A stretch of 64,000 nucleotides of DNA from Marinimicrococcus flavescens (GTDB taxonomy: Bacteria > Pseudomonadota > Alphaproteobacteria > Geminicoccales > Geminicoccaceae), in NCBI GenBank assembly GCA_029211145.1, contig JARGEQ010000001.1:1-64000 (forward strand), given 5' to 3'. The position numbers and the translations under genes are program-made. The first letter of the stretch is position 1, and each line of letters starts with the position of its first letter. The notes under the pieces were generated by a model. The model did no database searches. It saw nothing but the letters and a program-made list of their open reading frames with translations, and was not told the DNA's origin. This document shows positions 1-9,280 of the stretch, one piece after another.

Positions 1-576
1 GCCCCTGAGCGGGCTCTCGTGGTTGAAGAGGATGCCGTTGGCGGCGAACAGGCCGTAGCCGTCGCGGTAGTTGCGCACGATCCAGTAGGCGTAGAGCTTG
101 GCCGCGGCATAGGGGCTCTGCGGCGCCATCGGCGTGGTTTCGGACTGCGGCGGCCGCGTGCTGCCAAAAAGCTCGCTGGTGGAGGCCTGGTAGAAGCGGG
201 TCTTCTGGCCGAGCCCCAGCAGGCGGATCGCCTCGAGCAGCCTGAGCGTGCCCAGCGCATCGGCGTTGCCGGTATATTCCGGCGTCTCGAAGCTCACCTT
301 GACGTGGCTCTGTGCCGCCAGATTGTAGATCTCGTCGGGCTGCACCTCCTGGACCACGCGGATCAGGTTGGTGGCGTCGGTCATGTCGCCGTGATGCAGG
401 AACAGCCGTGCTTCCGCCTCGTGCGGGTCCTCGTAGAGATGGTCGATCCGCCCGGTGTTGAACGACGAGGAGCGCCGCTTGAGCCCGTGCACCTCGTAGC
501 CCTTGCCCAGCAGCAGCTCCGCCAGATAAGCCCCGTCCTGGCCTGTGATCCCGGTGATCAAGGCACGCCTTGCCAT
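1..576 (-). CDS. gmd: GDP-mannose 4,6-dehydratase, N-terminal part (runs off the left edge)
   Basis: Converts GDP-D-mannose to GDP-4-keto-6-deoxymannose, the first step towards GDP-fucose, GDP-rhamnose or GDP-perosamine for surface glycans. The first 192 residues are present. They show the NAD(P)-binding glycine motif TGITGQDG at residues 8-15, the STSELFG motif with Glu135, and the Tyr156-x3-Lys160 pair of extended SDR enzymes, at the positions known for GMD. The ATG at 574-576 follows a GGGAGGG ribosome site. The family is usually 320-370 residues, so the C-terminal half lies outside the window. Neighbouring sugar genes cannot be seen, so the end product is unknown. Confidence 0.93.
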   Translation of the reverse strand, partial: MARRALITGITGQDGAYLAELLLGKGYEVHGLKRRSSSFNTGRIDHLYEDPHEAEARLFLHHGDMTDATNLIRVVQEVQPDEIYNLAAQSHVKVSFETPEYTGNADALGTLRLLEAIRLLGLGQKTRFYQASTSELFGSTRPPQSETTPMAPQSPYAAAKLYAYWIVRNYRDGYGLFAANGILFNHESPLRG

Positions 577-666
577 CAAGCCCTCCCTCGCCTTCCATGG
601 AGAGCATCGGCCAGAGAGGTTAAGAAGCGGTTGACGCCACCTCCGGCCCCATGATGGAGGCACGTC

Positions 667-2316
667 ATGAGCGTCCTGCCCGAGGCGCGCTCCTACGAAG
701 AGCTCGTGAGCGCCTTTCGCTGGGACATTCCCCGCGAGCTCAACATCGCGACCGTCTGCTGCGACCGGCACGCCGCCGGCGGGGGAACGGCGCTGATCGT
801 GGAGGAGCCTGACGGCGGCGTGCGGGCATGGAGCTTCGCCGAGCTCTCGCAGCTCTCCAGCCGCCTCGGCAACGCGCTGCGGGCAAAGGGAGTCCGGCGC
901 GGCGACCGGGTGGCCATCCTGATGGGCCAGCGGGTCGAGACGCTCATCGCCCACCTCGCCATCTACAGGCTGGGGGCGATTGCCCTACCCCTCTTCAGCC
1001 TGTTCGGTCCCGAAGCGATAGGCTACCGGCTGGCCGACAGCGGCGCCGCGGCACTGGTGACCGATCCGGCCGGTGCAGCCGGGATCGAGCCACTGCGCGA
1101 GACGCTGCCGGCGCTGCGGCTGCTCGTGGTCACCGACGGCGGCGCGCCGGGCGCCGAATCCTTCTGGCCACTGCTCGAGGCCGCCTCCGACCGGCTCGCC
1201 CCGGTGCCGACGCTGGCCGACGACCCGGCGGTTCTCATCTACACGTCGGGCACCACCGGCAACCCCAAGGGCGCCCTGCACGCGCATCGCGTGCTGCTGG
1301 GCCACCTGCCCGGCGTGCAGATGCCGCAGGAGCTTTTTCCGCAGCCCGGCGACCGCTTCTGGACGCCGGCCGACTGGGCGTGGATCGGCGGCCTCTTCGA
1401 CGTGCTGATGCCCTCGCTGTTCTTCGGCGTGCCGGTGGTGGCGGGCCGCGCCGCGAAGTTCGATCCCGAGGCGGCCGCCTCGTTCATGGCGCGCCACGAG
1501 ATCCGCAACCTCTTCTTGCCGCCCACGGCGCTCAGGCTCATGCAGCGGGAAGAGGTGAACCCCCTACGCGCCGGCGCGCGGCTGCGCTCGATCGGCAGCG
1601 GCGGCGAGAGGCTGGGGGAGGAGCAGATCGCCTGGGTCGACGAGGTGTTCGGCTGCCCGATCAACGAGTTCTACGGCCAGACCGAGGCCAACCTTCTGGT
1701 CTCGAGCTGCCGCCGCCTGTTCGCCCGTCGGCCGGGCAGCATGGGCCGCGCCGTGCCGGGCCACGTCGTGGCGATCCTCGACGAGGACGGGCAGCCGGCG
1801 CCCGCCGGGACGGCAGGGGCCATTGCCGTCCGCGCGCCCGATCCGGTGATGTTCCTGGGCTACTGGAACAATCCGGCGGCGACGGCCGACAAATTCAGGG
1901 GCGACTGGCTCGTCACCGGCGACATGGGGCGCGTCGACGAGGAGGGCTATCTCGCCTATCTCGGCCGCGAGGACGATCTCATCAACAGCGCCGGCTACCG
2001 GATCGGGCCGGGCGAGATCGAGGAATGCCTGATGCGCCATCCGGCGGTGAGCCTGTGCGCGGTGGTGGGCGTTCCCGACCCGCTGCGCGGCGAGCGGGTC
2101 AAGGCCTATGTGGTAACGAAGCCCGGAGTAGCGGCCGGCGAGCCTCTGGCGGCAGCGATCCAGGACTTTGTCAGGCAGCGGCTGGCCGCCCACGAATATC
2201 CCCGCGAGGTCGCTTTCGTCGAGGCCCTGCCACTCACCGCGACCGGCAAGGTACGGCGCAGCGAGCTCAGGGCGCGAGATACTGGACAGCCGGCGGCAAA
2301 TGATCGTAAAAATTGA
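667..2316 (+). CDS. AMP-forming acyl-CoA synthetase (acetyl/medium-chain type)
   Basis: Adenylate-forming enzyme that activates a carboxylic acid to its acyl-CoA using ATP. The P-loop-like motif [11 protein letters not shown] lies at about residues 192-202, the EFYGQTE motif near 335, the TGD motif near 415, the hinge and core [18 protein letters not shown] near 435-452, and the C-terminal catalytic lysine in TATGKVRR near 525. The segment PADWAWIGG resembles medium-chain acyl-CoA synthetases more than true acetyl-CoA synthetase, and 549 residues fits that group. GGAGG at 656-660 supports the ATG. The substrate cannot be read from sequence. The lysine motif is the type acetylated by Pat-like enzymes, and one such enzyme is encoded about 1.6 kb downstream. 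Confidence 0.9.
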   Translation: MSVLPEARSYEELVSAFRWDIPRELNIATVCCDRHAAGGGTALIVEEPDGGVRAWSFAELSQLSSRLGNALRAKGVRRGDRVAILMGQRVETLIAHLAIYRLGAIALPLFSLFGPEAIGYRLADSGAAALVTDPAGAAGIEPLRETLPALRLLVVTDGGAPGAESFWPLLEAASDRLAPVPTLADDPAVLIYTSGTTGNPKGALHAHRVLLGHLPGVQMPQELFPQPGDRFWTPADWAWIGGLFDVLMPSLFFGVPVVAGRAAKFDPEAAASFMARHEIRNLFLPPTALRLMQREEVNPLRAGARLRSIGSGGERLGEEQIAWVDEVFGCPINEFYGQTEANLLVSSCRRLFARRPGSMGRAVPGHVVAILDEDGQPAPAGTAGAIAVRAPDPVMFLGYWNNPAATADKFRGDWLVTGDMGRVDEEGYLAYLGREDDLINSAGYRIGPGEIEECLMRHPAVSLCAVVGVPDPLRGERVKAYVVTKPGVAAGEPLAAAIQDFVRQRLAAHEYPREVAFVEALPLTATGKVRRSELRARDTGQPAANDRKN

Positions 2317-2374
2317 GGTATTATAGGATTAGGGACGCTTGGGCAGGATATCGCCCCGAACCGAAAGAACGGCC

Positions 2375-2767
2375 ATGTATGACGCCGTCACCCTCGGCAT
2401 ACGCGTTACGGTCGAGCCATTCTTCATTGAGGAGCAGTCACAGCCTCCGGACACGCGCTGGATGTTCGGCTACCGCATCACCATCAGCAACGGCCGGCGC
2501 GAACCGGTGCAGCTGCTGAGCCGGCACTGGAGGATCACCGACGCGCGCGGCCAGTCCACCGAGGTGCGCGGCCAGGGCGTCGTGGGCAAGCAGCCGCGCA
2601 TCGAGCCGGGCGCCAGTTTCGAGTATACCAGCGGGGCGCCCCTCGCCACGCCGAGCGGCATCATGGCGGGCAGCTACCGCATGGTGACGGACAAGGGCGC
2701 GGTGCTCGACGTCGACATCCCGACCTTCTCCCTGGACACGCCCGGCCGCCGGTCGCGCCCCAACTGA
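2375..2767 (+). CDS. apaG: ApaG family protein
   Basis: Small cytoplasmic protein of the ApaG/DUF525 family with a fibronectin-III-like fold. In enterobacteria it is linked to Co2+/Mg2+ homeostasis and diadenosine tetraphosphate hydrolysis, but the molecular role is unsettled. The family signature is clear: the FGYRITISN segment, the RHWRITDARG segment, the GEQP-like VVGKQPRIEPG turn, and the closing PxFSLDxP motif. The 130-residue length is normal. An upstream in-frame ATG at 2339 exists, but ApaG proteins start close to the first beta strand, so the start at 2375 is chosen. It stands alone here, without the usual ksgA or apaH neighbour. Confidence 0.93.
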   Translation: MYDAVTLGIRVTVEPFFIEEQSQPPDTRWMFGYRITISNGRREPVQLLSRHWRITDARGQSTEVRGQGVVGKQPRIEPGASFEYTSGAPLATPSGIMAGSYRMVTDKGAVLDVDIPTFSLDTPGRRSRPN

Positions 2768-2780
2768 CCGCCATCCCGCG

Positions 2781-3851
2781 TCAAAGAAGCCGCGCCTCGC
2801 CTATCGCCAGCCGCCACGCCGCCTCGGGGGCGTAGCCGGCACGCGCCGCACCGGCGGCGAACCGCGCCGGCGGCTCGAAAATAGGCTCGTCGGTGAGGCG
2901 GATCGTGCCCCAGTGCATCGCGCACAGCCGCCGCGCCCCCAGCTCCCGGCCGATCAGCGCCGCCTCCTCGGGCGTGCAGTGCGAGCCCTGCATCAGCTCG
3001 CGCGGCTCGTACGCGCCGATCGGCACGAGCGCCAGGTCGGGCGGCGGGTAGTGCGCGCCGATCTCGCGGAAGACCGGGCCATGCGCGGTATCGCCGGCGA
3101 AATAGACGCAGCGGCCGCGGCTCTGCAGCAGGAACCCGCACCACAGCGAGGCGTTCCGGTCGAACGGCGTACGCTTGGAGAAATGGATCGCCGGCAAAGC
3201 GGTGACCGCCAGCGGCCCGTGGTCCAGCCGCTCATGCCAGTCCAGCTCGTGGACGCTCGCGAATCCGTCCTTGCGCAGATAGTCGGACACCTTGAGGGTG
3301 GTTACGAGAGTGGGCCTCTGGCGGCCTCCCAGCTCCTCCAGGCTCGCAAGGTCGAGATGGTCGTAGTGATTGTGCGAGAGCAGCACGAGATCGACCGGCG
3401 GCAGGCCGGCAACGGGCAGCGGCGGCGGCGCCAGGCGCTTCGGGCCGAAGCTCTCGAACGGCGACGCGCGCTCGCCCAGGAACGGGTCCGTCAGCACCGT
3501 GAGCCCGCCCAGCCGCAGAAGAAAGCAGGAATGCCCCAGCCAGAGCACCGCCTCCTCGCGCGCCAGCCGCGTCACTCCGGCATGCACCGCCGCCGGATCG
3601 AGGACATGGCCGGGCAGCAGTTCCGCATCCGGCTCGGGAGCGCCCAGACGGCGCCAGAAGAACGAGGTCCAGTCACCAAAACCGCCGCCGGGCTCGGGGC
3701 TGCCAGGCGGGTTGCGAAAGCCGTCCGGTCCATGGTGCCAGGGAGCATCGGGCGGCCGCGCGGCGCCGCCCTTCAGGCAGCCGCCCAGCGCTGCCGGCAG
3801 CGTGGCGGCAGCCTGAAGAAACCTGCGCCGGCTCGTTCCGCTACTCGTCAT
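2781..3851 (-). CDS. Tat-exported metallo-beta-lactamase-fold hydrolase, likely lipoprotein
   Basis: Zinc hydrolase of the UlaG/NAPE-PLD-like branch of the metallo-beta-lactamase superfamily (COG2220 type). The metal site SHNHYDHLD gives His160-x-His162-x-Asp164-His165; FAGDTAHG and CAMHWGT supply later ligands. With the ATG at 3851 the N terminus reads SRRRFLQAAA followed by a short hydrophobic stretch and LGGC, which looks like a twin-arginine signal ending in a lipobox, so the enzyme is probably anchored in the periplasm. An upstream in-frame ATG at 3911 would put an unrelated 20-residue stretch before the signal and is less likely. The substrate is unknown; bacterial relatives are often phospholipase D-like or lactonase-like. 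Confidence 0.85.
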   Translation of the reverse strand: MTSSGTSRRRFLQAAATLPAALGGCLKGGAARPPDAPWHHGPDGFRNPPGSPEPGGGFGDWTSFFWRRLGAPEPDAELLPGHVLDPAAVHAGVTRLAREEAVLWLGHSCFLLRLGGLTVLTDPFLGERASPFESFGPKRLAPPPLPVAGLPPVDLVLLSHNHYDHLDLASLEELGGRQRPTLVTTLKVSDYLRKDGFASVHELDWHERLDHGPLAVTALPAIHFSKRTPFDRNASLWCGFLLQSRGRCVYFAGDTAHGPVFREIGAHYPPPDLALVPIGAYEPRELMQGSHCTPEEAALIGRELGARRLCAMHWGTIRLTDEPIFEPPARFAAGAARAGYAPEAAWRLAIGEARLL

Positions 3852-3958
3852 CCCCCGGCCTTTCCCGCTCCGGCTCGCCGCGCCGCCGCCGGACGCAGCA
3901 TCTATCCCCAAGGTGGGACGGGAGATCGGGGAAGGCCAGAGGGAGAAGCCCGCCCACG

Positions 3959-6400
3959 ATGAGCGTCCGGCATCTGGAGCATTTCCTCAAGCCGCGCTCG
4001 ATCGCCTTCATCGGCGGTGAGCCGGGCTTCGACAGGCTGGGCGCCCATGTCGCGCGCAGGCTGCTGCGCGCCGGCTTCGACGGGCCGATCATGCCGGTCC
4101 ACGAGAGCCGGCTGGCCATCGAGAGCGCGCTGACCTTCAAAAGCGTGGACGCGCTGCCGCTGGCGCCGGACCTGGCGGTCCTCGCCGGGGCGCCCGAGCG
4201 CCTGCCCGAGCTCATCGCCCAGCTCGACCGGCGCGGCACGCGGGCGGCCGTCTCGGTCGGCGCCACGCCGGTAGGCGACGCCCCGCTGCTGCAGCGTATC
4301 GCGGCTGCCCTCCGCGAGCACGACGTGCGGCTCGTGGGCCCGCAGGCCTTCGGCCTGGTGGTGCCCGGCCGGGGCATCGACGCGAGCCTCGCCACCGCCA
4401 GCGTGCCGCCCGGCGATCTCGCCTTTGTCGCCCAGTCGGCCGGCATCGCCGCCTACATGATGGAATGGGCGGCGCTGCGTCAGGTAGGTTTCTCGATGGT
4501 GGCCGGGCTCGGGCCGATGCTCGACGTCGATATCGGCGATCTGCTGGATCATCTGGCGCTCGATTCCGGCACGCGCGCCATCCTTCTGCATCTCGATCAT
4601 GTGAGCGATGCCCGCGAGTTCATGTCGGCGGCGCGGGTGGCGGCGCGGATCAAGCCGGTGATCGTCGTGCGCAGCAGCCCGCCAGGCCCGCTGGGCGGCA
4701 CCAGCGACGCGGTGTGGGCTGCCGCGTTCCGCCGCTCCGGCCTGCTGGCGGTGCCACGGCTGGCCGACCTCGTGGGAGCCGCCAGGACCCTCGCGGCTGG
4801 CTTCAGGGTGGGCGGCGACCGGTTGGCGATCCTCACCAACGGCGCCGGCCCGGCGCTGCTCGGCGCCGACGTGCTGCTTGAGGGCGGCGGCCGCCTGGCA
4901 CAGCTCTCCGAAGCGACCGTGGCAGGGCTGACGCGCGCCCTGCCTGACCTCCGGGGCGCCGCCAATCCCCTCGACCTGGGCGGCGACGCCGACGGCGCGC
5001 GCTACGCCGCGGCGCTCGAGATCCTGCTGGAGGAGAAGGCGGCCGATGCGGTCCTCGTGGTGTTTACGCCGCTGGCGGTGAACGACGCTGCCGGTGCCGG
5101 CCGGGCGGTGGCCGAGATCGCCGCGCGCAGCAGGAAGCCGGTCATGACCGCCTGGCTCGGCGAGGAATCGGTGATGGAGGCGCGGCAGCTGTTCCGTCGC
5201 CGGCAGATCGCCAGCTACGACTCGCCCGAAGCCGCGGTCACGGCCTTCCTGCGGCTCGGCGCCTGGCAGCGCAACCGGCGGCAGCTCATGGAGACGCCGC
5301 CCTCGGCACCCACGCTGTTCGAACGCGATCGCGAGGCCGCGGCGCGGCTGGCGCAGGCTGAGCTCGCCGCCGGGCGGGCCCGGATCGAGGGGCCCGCGGC
5401 GGCGGCGTTGCTCGCAACCTACGGCATCGCCCTGCGCCCGGACGGCGCCGCCGACGCCGGCCTGCCGCAGTTTCGCGTGGCGGTGCGGCGCGACCCGCTG
5501 TTCGGGCCGGTCCTCGGCATCGACACGCTGGCTCCGCCGCAGGCACGCCGCGGGGCGCCGACTGCGAGCCTGCCGCCGCTCAACCTCAGCCTGGCGCGCC
5601 GGCTGCTCGAGGATGCCGGCGTCGACCGGCTGCTGGGTCTGGCCCCGGGCGAGGACTCACCTTCGATGGCGGGGCTGGAGCTGATGCTGTGCAAGGTGGC
5701 CCAGCTCGCCGCCGAGCTTGCCGAGCTGGTGACGCTGGAGATGGCGCCGGTCGTGGTCGGCCCCGGCGGCCCGGCGACGCGCAGCGCGGTGCTCGTAGTC
5801 GAGCAGGCAACGCTGCCGGCGGGCGACCGGCTGGCCATCCGCCCCTATCCCGCCGAGCTCGAGCAGTCGCTGGTGCTGGAGGACGGCACCGCGCTTTTCT
5901 TGCGGCCGATCCGCCCCGAGGACGTGCCGATGCTGCAGGCGACGTTCCACCGGCTGACGCCGAGCGACGTGGCGCACCGCTTCTTCACCTCGCTCAAGGA
6001 GCTGAGCGAGCCCATGGCGGCACGGCTGACCCAGATCGACTACGACCGGGAAATGGCGCTCATGGCCTTCGACACGGAAAGCCGCGAAGAGCTGATGGGC
6101 GTGGTGCGGATTTCGGCCGATGCCGACCGCGAGCAGGCCGAGTTCGCCATTCTCGTGCGCTCCGACCTCAAGGGCCGTGGTCTCGGCCGGCGGCTGATGG
6201 AGCGGATCGTCGCCTATGCCGGTGAGCGCGGCATCGGCCGGATCTGGGGCCATGTCATGGCCGACAACACGCCGATGCTGAGCCTTGCCCGGATGCTGGG
6301 CTTCGAGCTGGCGCGCGATCCGGAGGATCTGGGGGTGGTGCACGCGACCCTCGACCTGCGCCGCCGGCGGGCTCAGGGCTCCAGCTCGACGTCCCAGTAG
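3959..6400 (+). CDS. Acyl-CoA synthetase-like/GNAT fusion (Pat-like protein acetyltransferase) with degenerate ligase part
   Basis: Large fusion of the type called bifunctional acetate-CoA ligase/GNAT N-acetyltransferase. Residues about 1-130 form a CoA-binding Rossmann domain, about 130-450 two succinyl-CoA-synthetase-like domains, about 460-630 a shortened ATP-grasp region, and about 640-800 a GNAT domain with the acetyl-CoA loop RSDLKGRGLG near 735-745. In relatives the GNAT part acetylates lysines of acyl-CoA synthetases. The histidine-bearing SHTGALAG motif expected after the KPVIVV strand is replaced by PLGGTSDAV, and the segment that should carry the ATP-binding lysine between LLATYGI (about 483) and DPLFGPV (about 511) is missing. 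At 813 residues it is shorter than the usual 880-900. The ligase activity is therefore probably lost and the acetyltransferase kept. Confidence 0.88.
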   Translation: MSVRHLEHFLKPRSIAFIGGEPGFDRLGAHVARRLLRAGFDGPIMPVHESRLAIESALTFKSVDALPLAPDLAVLAGAPERLPELIAQLDRRGTRAAVSVGATPVGDAPLLQRIAAALREHDVRLVGPQAFGLVVPGRGIDASLATASVPPGDLAFVAQSAGIAAYMMEWAALRQVGFSMVAGLGPMLDVDIGDLLDHLALDSGTRAILLHLDHVSDAREFMSAARVAARIKPVIVVRSSPPGPLGGTSDAVWAAAFRRSGLLAVPRLADLVGAARTLAAGFRVGGDRLAILTNGAGPALLGADVLLEGGGRLAQLSEATVAGLTRALPDLRGAANPLDLGGDADGARYAAALEILLEEKAADAVLVVFTPLAVNDAAGAGRAVAEIAARSRKPVMTAWLGEESVMEARQLFRRRQIASYDSPEAAVTAFLRLGAWQRNRRQLMETPPSAPTLFERDREAAARLAQAELAAGRARIEGPAAAALLATYGIALRPDGAADAGLPQFRVAVRRDPLFGPVLGIDTLAPPQARRGAPTASLPPLNLSLARRLLEDAGVDRLLGLAPGEDSPSMAGLELMLCKVAQLAAELAELVTLEMAPVVVGPGGPATRSAVLVVEQATLPAGDRLAIRPYPAELEQSLVLEDGTALFLRPIRPEDVPMLQATFHRLTPSDVAHRFFTSLKELSEPMAARLTQIDYDREMALMAFDTESREELMGVVRISADADREQAEFAILVRSDLKGRGLGRRLMERIVAYAGERGIGRIWGHVMADNTPMLSLARMLGFELARDPEDLGVVHATLDLRRRRAQGSSSTSQ

Positions 6401-6951
6401 AGATAATCGCGCCAGCTCTTGTGCAGGTAATTGGGCGGAAACGCCCTGCCATTGTGCTGGAGCTGGCGGCTCGACGGCGCGAACGGGCGGCTGACCGGCT
6501 GCATGCCGCATTCGTGCGGCAGCCGGTCGGCCTTGCGCAGGTTGCAGCGGGTGCAGGCAGTGATGATGTTGTACCAGGACGTCCGGCCGCCGCGCGAGCG
6601 CGGGATCAGGTGGTCGAAGGTCAGCTCGTGGGTCGGGAAGCCGCCCCGGCAGTACTGGCAGGTGAAGCGGTCGCGCAGGAACACGTTGAACCGGGTGAAC
6701 GGCGGCCGCCGGTTCTGCGGCACGTACTCCTTGAGCGCCACCACGCTGGGCAACGGCATCTCGAAGCCCGGCGAGCGGATCACCCGGTCATAGCTGGAGA
6801 CCACCGCCACGCGATCGAGAAAGATCGCCTTTACCGTCTCCTGCCAGCTCCACACCGAGAGCGGATAATAGCTGAGAGGCTGGTAATCGGCGTTCAGGAC
6901 GAGGGCCGGACAGGCGGACAGGGAGGGCATGGTCTGGTCCGGCCCGCTCAT
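6373..6951 (-). CDS. HNH endonuclease family protein
   Basis: HNH nuclease of the small stand-alone type common in alphaproteobacteria and cyanobacteria. Zinc-binding pairs Cys98-x2-Cys101 and Cys133-x2-Cys136 frame the nuclease core FDHLIPRSRGG with His114, followed by the N-containing stretch around 128-137. The N-terminal half, with LNADYQPLS and the YDRVIRSP segment, is typical of this group. The biological role is not established; nothing in the context suggests restriction or a mobile element. The 3' end overlaps the 3' end of the convergent acetyltransferase gene by 28 bases. Neither the first ATG nor the one seven codons later has a clear ribosome site, so the start is uncertain by seven codons. 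Confidence 0.88.
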   Translation of the reverse strand: MSGPDQTMPSLSACPALVLNADYQPLSYYPLSVWSWQETVKAIFLDRVAVVSSYDRVIRSPGFEMPLPSVVALKEYVPQNRRPPFTRFNVFLRDRFTCQYCRGGFPTHELTFDHLIPRSRGGRTSWYNIITACTRCNLRKADRLPHECGMQPVSRPFAPSSRQLQHNGRAFPPNYLHKSWRDYLYWDVELEP

Positions 6952-7172
6952 CAGGGCCGACTACTGCTGGTGTGGAGAGTGATCGCCGCGCACGCCATTC
7001 ACAAACCCTCTGCCGATGCCTTCCCCGGCACCTCCTGGATGCACTTCGGAGTGTAAGCTAGTACCGTGAAAGCTTGGAGACAATGGCCTATAGAAACCGT
7101 GCCGGCGCGCAGGGCACGCCTGCCGGCGGGCTTGCGACCCGGGGGATGGCCCCAGCAGGAGGACCGACGCGG

Positions 7173-8270
7173 ATGCGCATCGACGGCCGGCACTACCGGA
7201 CCATCTGGACGGAGGACGACGGCAGGACCGTCATGACCTTCGACCAGAGGCTGCTGCCCCACGAGCTGCGGCTGGTGGCGCTCAAGAGCCTCGAGGATGC
7301 GGCGCAGGCGATCGAGACCATGCTGGTGCGCGGCGCCCCGCTGATCGGCGCCACCGCGGCCTACGGTGTCTGCCTGGCGCTTCGCGACGACCCCAGCGAC
7401 GAGGGCATCGAGCGGGCCTTCGAGCGGCTGATCCGCACCCGCCCCACCGCCGTCAACCTGCGCTGGGCGCTCGAGCGGATGCGCAGCGCCCTGCGCAACC
7501 AGCCGCACGGCGGGCGCCTCGAGCGGGCCTACGCCGAGGCGGCGCGGATCTGCGACGAGGACGTGGCGATCTGCAAGGCCATCGGCGACCATGGGCTGGC
7601 GCTGATCCGTGCCGCCGCCCAGCGCAAGGGCGGCGGGCCGGTCAACGTGCTCACCCACTGCAATGCCGGCTGGCTCGCCACCATCGACTGGGGCACCGCC
7701 ACCGCCCCGATCTACCGTGCCCAGGAAGAAGGCATCGACGTCCATGTGTGGGTCGACGAGACCCGTCCGCGCAACCAGGGCGCGGCACTGACCGCCTTCG
7801 AGCTGGGCCAGCAGGGCATCGCCCATACCGTGATCGCCGACAATGTCGGCGGCCACCTGATGCAGCACGGCATGGTCGATCTGTGCATCGTCGGCACCGA
7901 CCGCACCACGCGGCGCGGCGACGTGTGCAACAAGATCGGCACCTATCTAAAGGCGCTGGCCGCCGCCGACAACGGCGTGCCGTTCTATGTGGCGCTGCCC
8001 TCCACCACCATCGACTGGACCATCGAGGACGGCCTGCGCGAGGTTCCCATCGAGCAGCGCGACGGCAGCGAGTTGACCCGGGTGAGCGGGCGCACCGCCG
8101 ACGGCCGGATCGAGACGGTCGAGATCACGCCTGCCGGCAGCCCCGCCGGCAACTGGGCCTTCGACGTGACCCCGGCGCGCTACGTCACCGGCCTCGTGAC
8201 CGAGCGGGGGGTGTGCCCGGCCACTGCCGAGGGGCTGGCGGCGGTATTTCCCGAGCAGGCTGAATCCTAG
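7173..8270 (+). CDS. mtnA: S-methyl-5-thioribose-1-phosphate isomerase
   Basis: Isomerises methylthioribose-1-phosphate to methylthioribulose-1-phosphate in methionine salvage, or in the MTA-isoprenoid shunt of some alphaproteobacteria. Visible are RGAPLIG near residue 53, the THCNAG motif with the catalytic Cys163, the [12 protein letters not shown] motif, and [10 protein letters not shown] with the catalytic Asp243, at the spacing known for MtnA. The reading frame is open from TTG 7074 and ATG 7083, but AGGAGG at 7157-7162 lies ten bases before the ATG at 7173, and [12 protein letters not shown] is the family's usual N terminus. That gives 365 residues. No other mtn gene is nearby, so the downstream route is not visible. 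Confidence 0.93.
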   Translation: MRIDGRHYRTIWTEDDGRTVMTFDQRLLPHELRLVALKSLEDAAQAIETMLVRGAPLIGATAAYGVCLALRDDPSDEGIERAFERLIRTRPTAVNLRWALERMRSALRNQPHGGRLERAYAEAARICDEDVAICKAIGDHGLALIRAAAQRKGGGPVNVLTHCNAGWLATIDWGTATAPIYRAQEEGIDVHVWVDETRPRNQGAALTAFELGQQGIAHTVIADNVGGHLMQHGMVDLCIVGTDRTTRRGDVCNKIGTYLKALAAADNGVPFYVALPSTTIDWTIEDGLREVPIEQRDGSELTRVSGRTADGRIETVEITPAGSPAGNWAFDVTPARYVTGLVTERGVCPATAEGLAAVFPEQAES

Positions 8271-8708
8271 AACGGCCCCCGATCTGCCGAAATGGCGTGC
8301 TGCAGACGGATGCCGCAAGCTGCACTAGCGGTGTCAGGGGGTGGCGCCGGGCGGTAGCGGCGGCGCAATGCAAGGCGCTGCGCGCGGCCAGGTTTTTGTC
8401 TCTCGGGGTTGGCGGCGTCTGGGGGGGGAAGGGCATGAAGCTCACGCCACGACTCCTGCACCTGCCCACCCTTCGTCAACCCCTCCCGTGTCATCCGTGC
8501 GGATGGTGGAACAGGGACGCCCCGACGATGATGCGGCGGCGGATTCCAACCCCAGCAGAATGCCTGTGAGAGCTGAAGATCCGGTGAACGCCCACCGCCG
8601 CCAGCGGACAGAGACCAAGATACAAAGGCCGCGCGCAGCGCCCCCGCAGGGACGCGCCGGCCGCCTGAGGCCTCGGCCCCGCCCCGTTCCAGCTATTCGG
8701 GAAGCGCT
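8271..8708. other. 438-base stretch without a convincing gene
   Basis: Short open frames exist on both strands but have no recognisable protein content and no good ribosome site. A tight 14-base palindrome, CATCCG-TG-CGGATG at 8492-8505, is the only structure noted; its meaning is unclear. The stretch separates the 3' ends of mtnA and the convergent lipoprotein gene, so it could hold terminators, but no clean hairpin with a U tract was found. Confidence 0.5.
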
Positions 8709-9095
8709 CTAGCTCAGCACCGAATAGCCGCGGCCGCGCAGGCAGTTGCTGACCAGCCTGTTCTGTCCCGCCCAGCCCTGCCAGGCGCCGTAGCCGAGGC
8801 CGCCGAGGCCACCCACCGCCGCGCCCCGCCAGAGGCCGTGCGCCGGCCGACCGCCGAACACGCCCAGGAGCGTGCCGGTGGCGGCACCCGCCGCGGCACC
8901 CACCGCCGTGCTCGTCGCAGCCACCTGCGCGGTGTTCTGCTGGGCCGCCAGCGCTTGGCACTGGTCGAGGTCGGCCCGGTACTCGCCCTGAGTCCTGCCG
9001 GAGGCCGCCACATCGACCACCGGCTCGTAGCCGCGCTGCTGCGCTGTGCAGGCCGCCAGCATCAGAACCGCACCGCAGATCGCCAGACGTCTCAT
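8709..9095 (-). CDS. Glycine-zipper lipoprotein
   Basis: Small exported lipoprotein of 128 residues. The N terminus MRRLAICGAVLMLAAC is a signal peptide ending in a lipobox with Cys16 as the lipidated residue. The middle holds a glycine/alanine-rich helical zipper (AVGAAAGAATG and GAAVGGLGGLGYG), as in SlyB and OmpA-like glycine-zipper proteins that sit in or at the outer membrane. Two more cysteines occur, in LDQCQAL and SNCLRGRGY; the latter ending is shared by many alphaproteobacterial proteins of this type. GGGAGGG lies upstream of the ATG at 9095; the frame is open further up but would bury the signal. The role is probably envelope integrity; this is inference. Confidence 0.8.
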   Translation of the reverse strand: MRRLAICGAVLMLAACTAQQRGYEPVVDVAASGRTQGEYRADLDQCQALAAQQNTAQVAATSTAVGAAAGAATGTLLGVFGGRPAHGLWRGAAVGGLGGLGYGAWQGWAGQNRLVSNCLRGRGYSVLS

Positions 9096-9280
9096 CGCGC
9101 AGCCCTCCCGGTCCGCAACAACAGACCGGAGAGCATAGCCTGCCCGCAGCACCGCGCCTATCACGAGGAACGGCGCGAGGCCTCTCCTCGGCGATCCTGC
9201 CTGTTGACGACCGCCGCCGCGGGCTTGCTAGAGATTCCGCGCACCGCCCGGCGGCAAGCACGAGCAGGAGGCGCCGTCCT

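Noticed and set aside
8492-8505. CATCCG-TG-CGGATG palindrome
   Set aside because: Isolated short palindrome between two convergent genes, with no regulator or promoter nearby; may be chance in GC-rich DNA.
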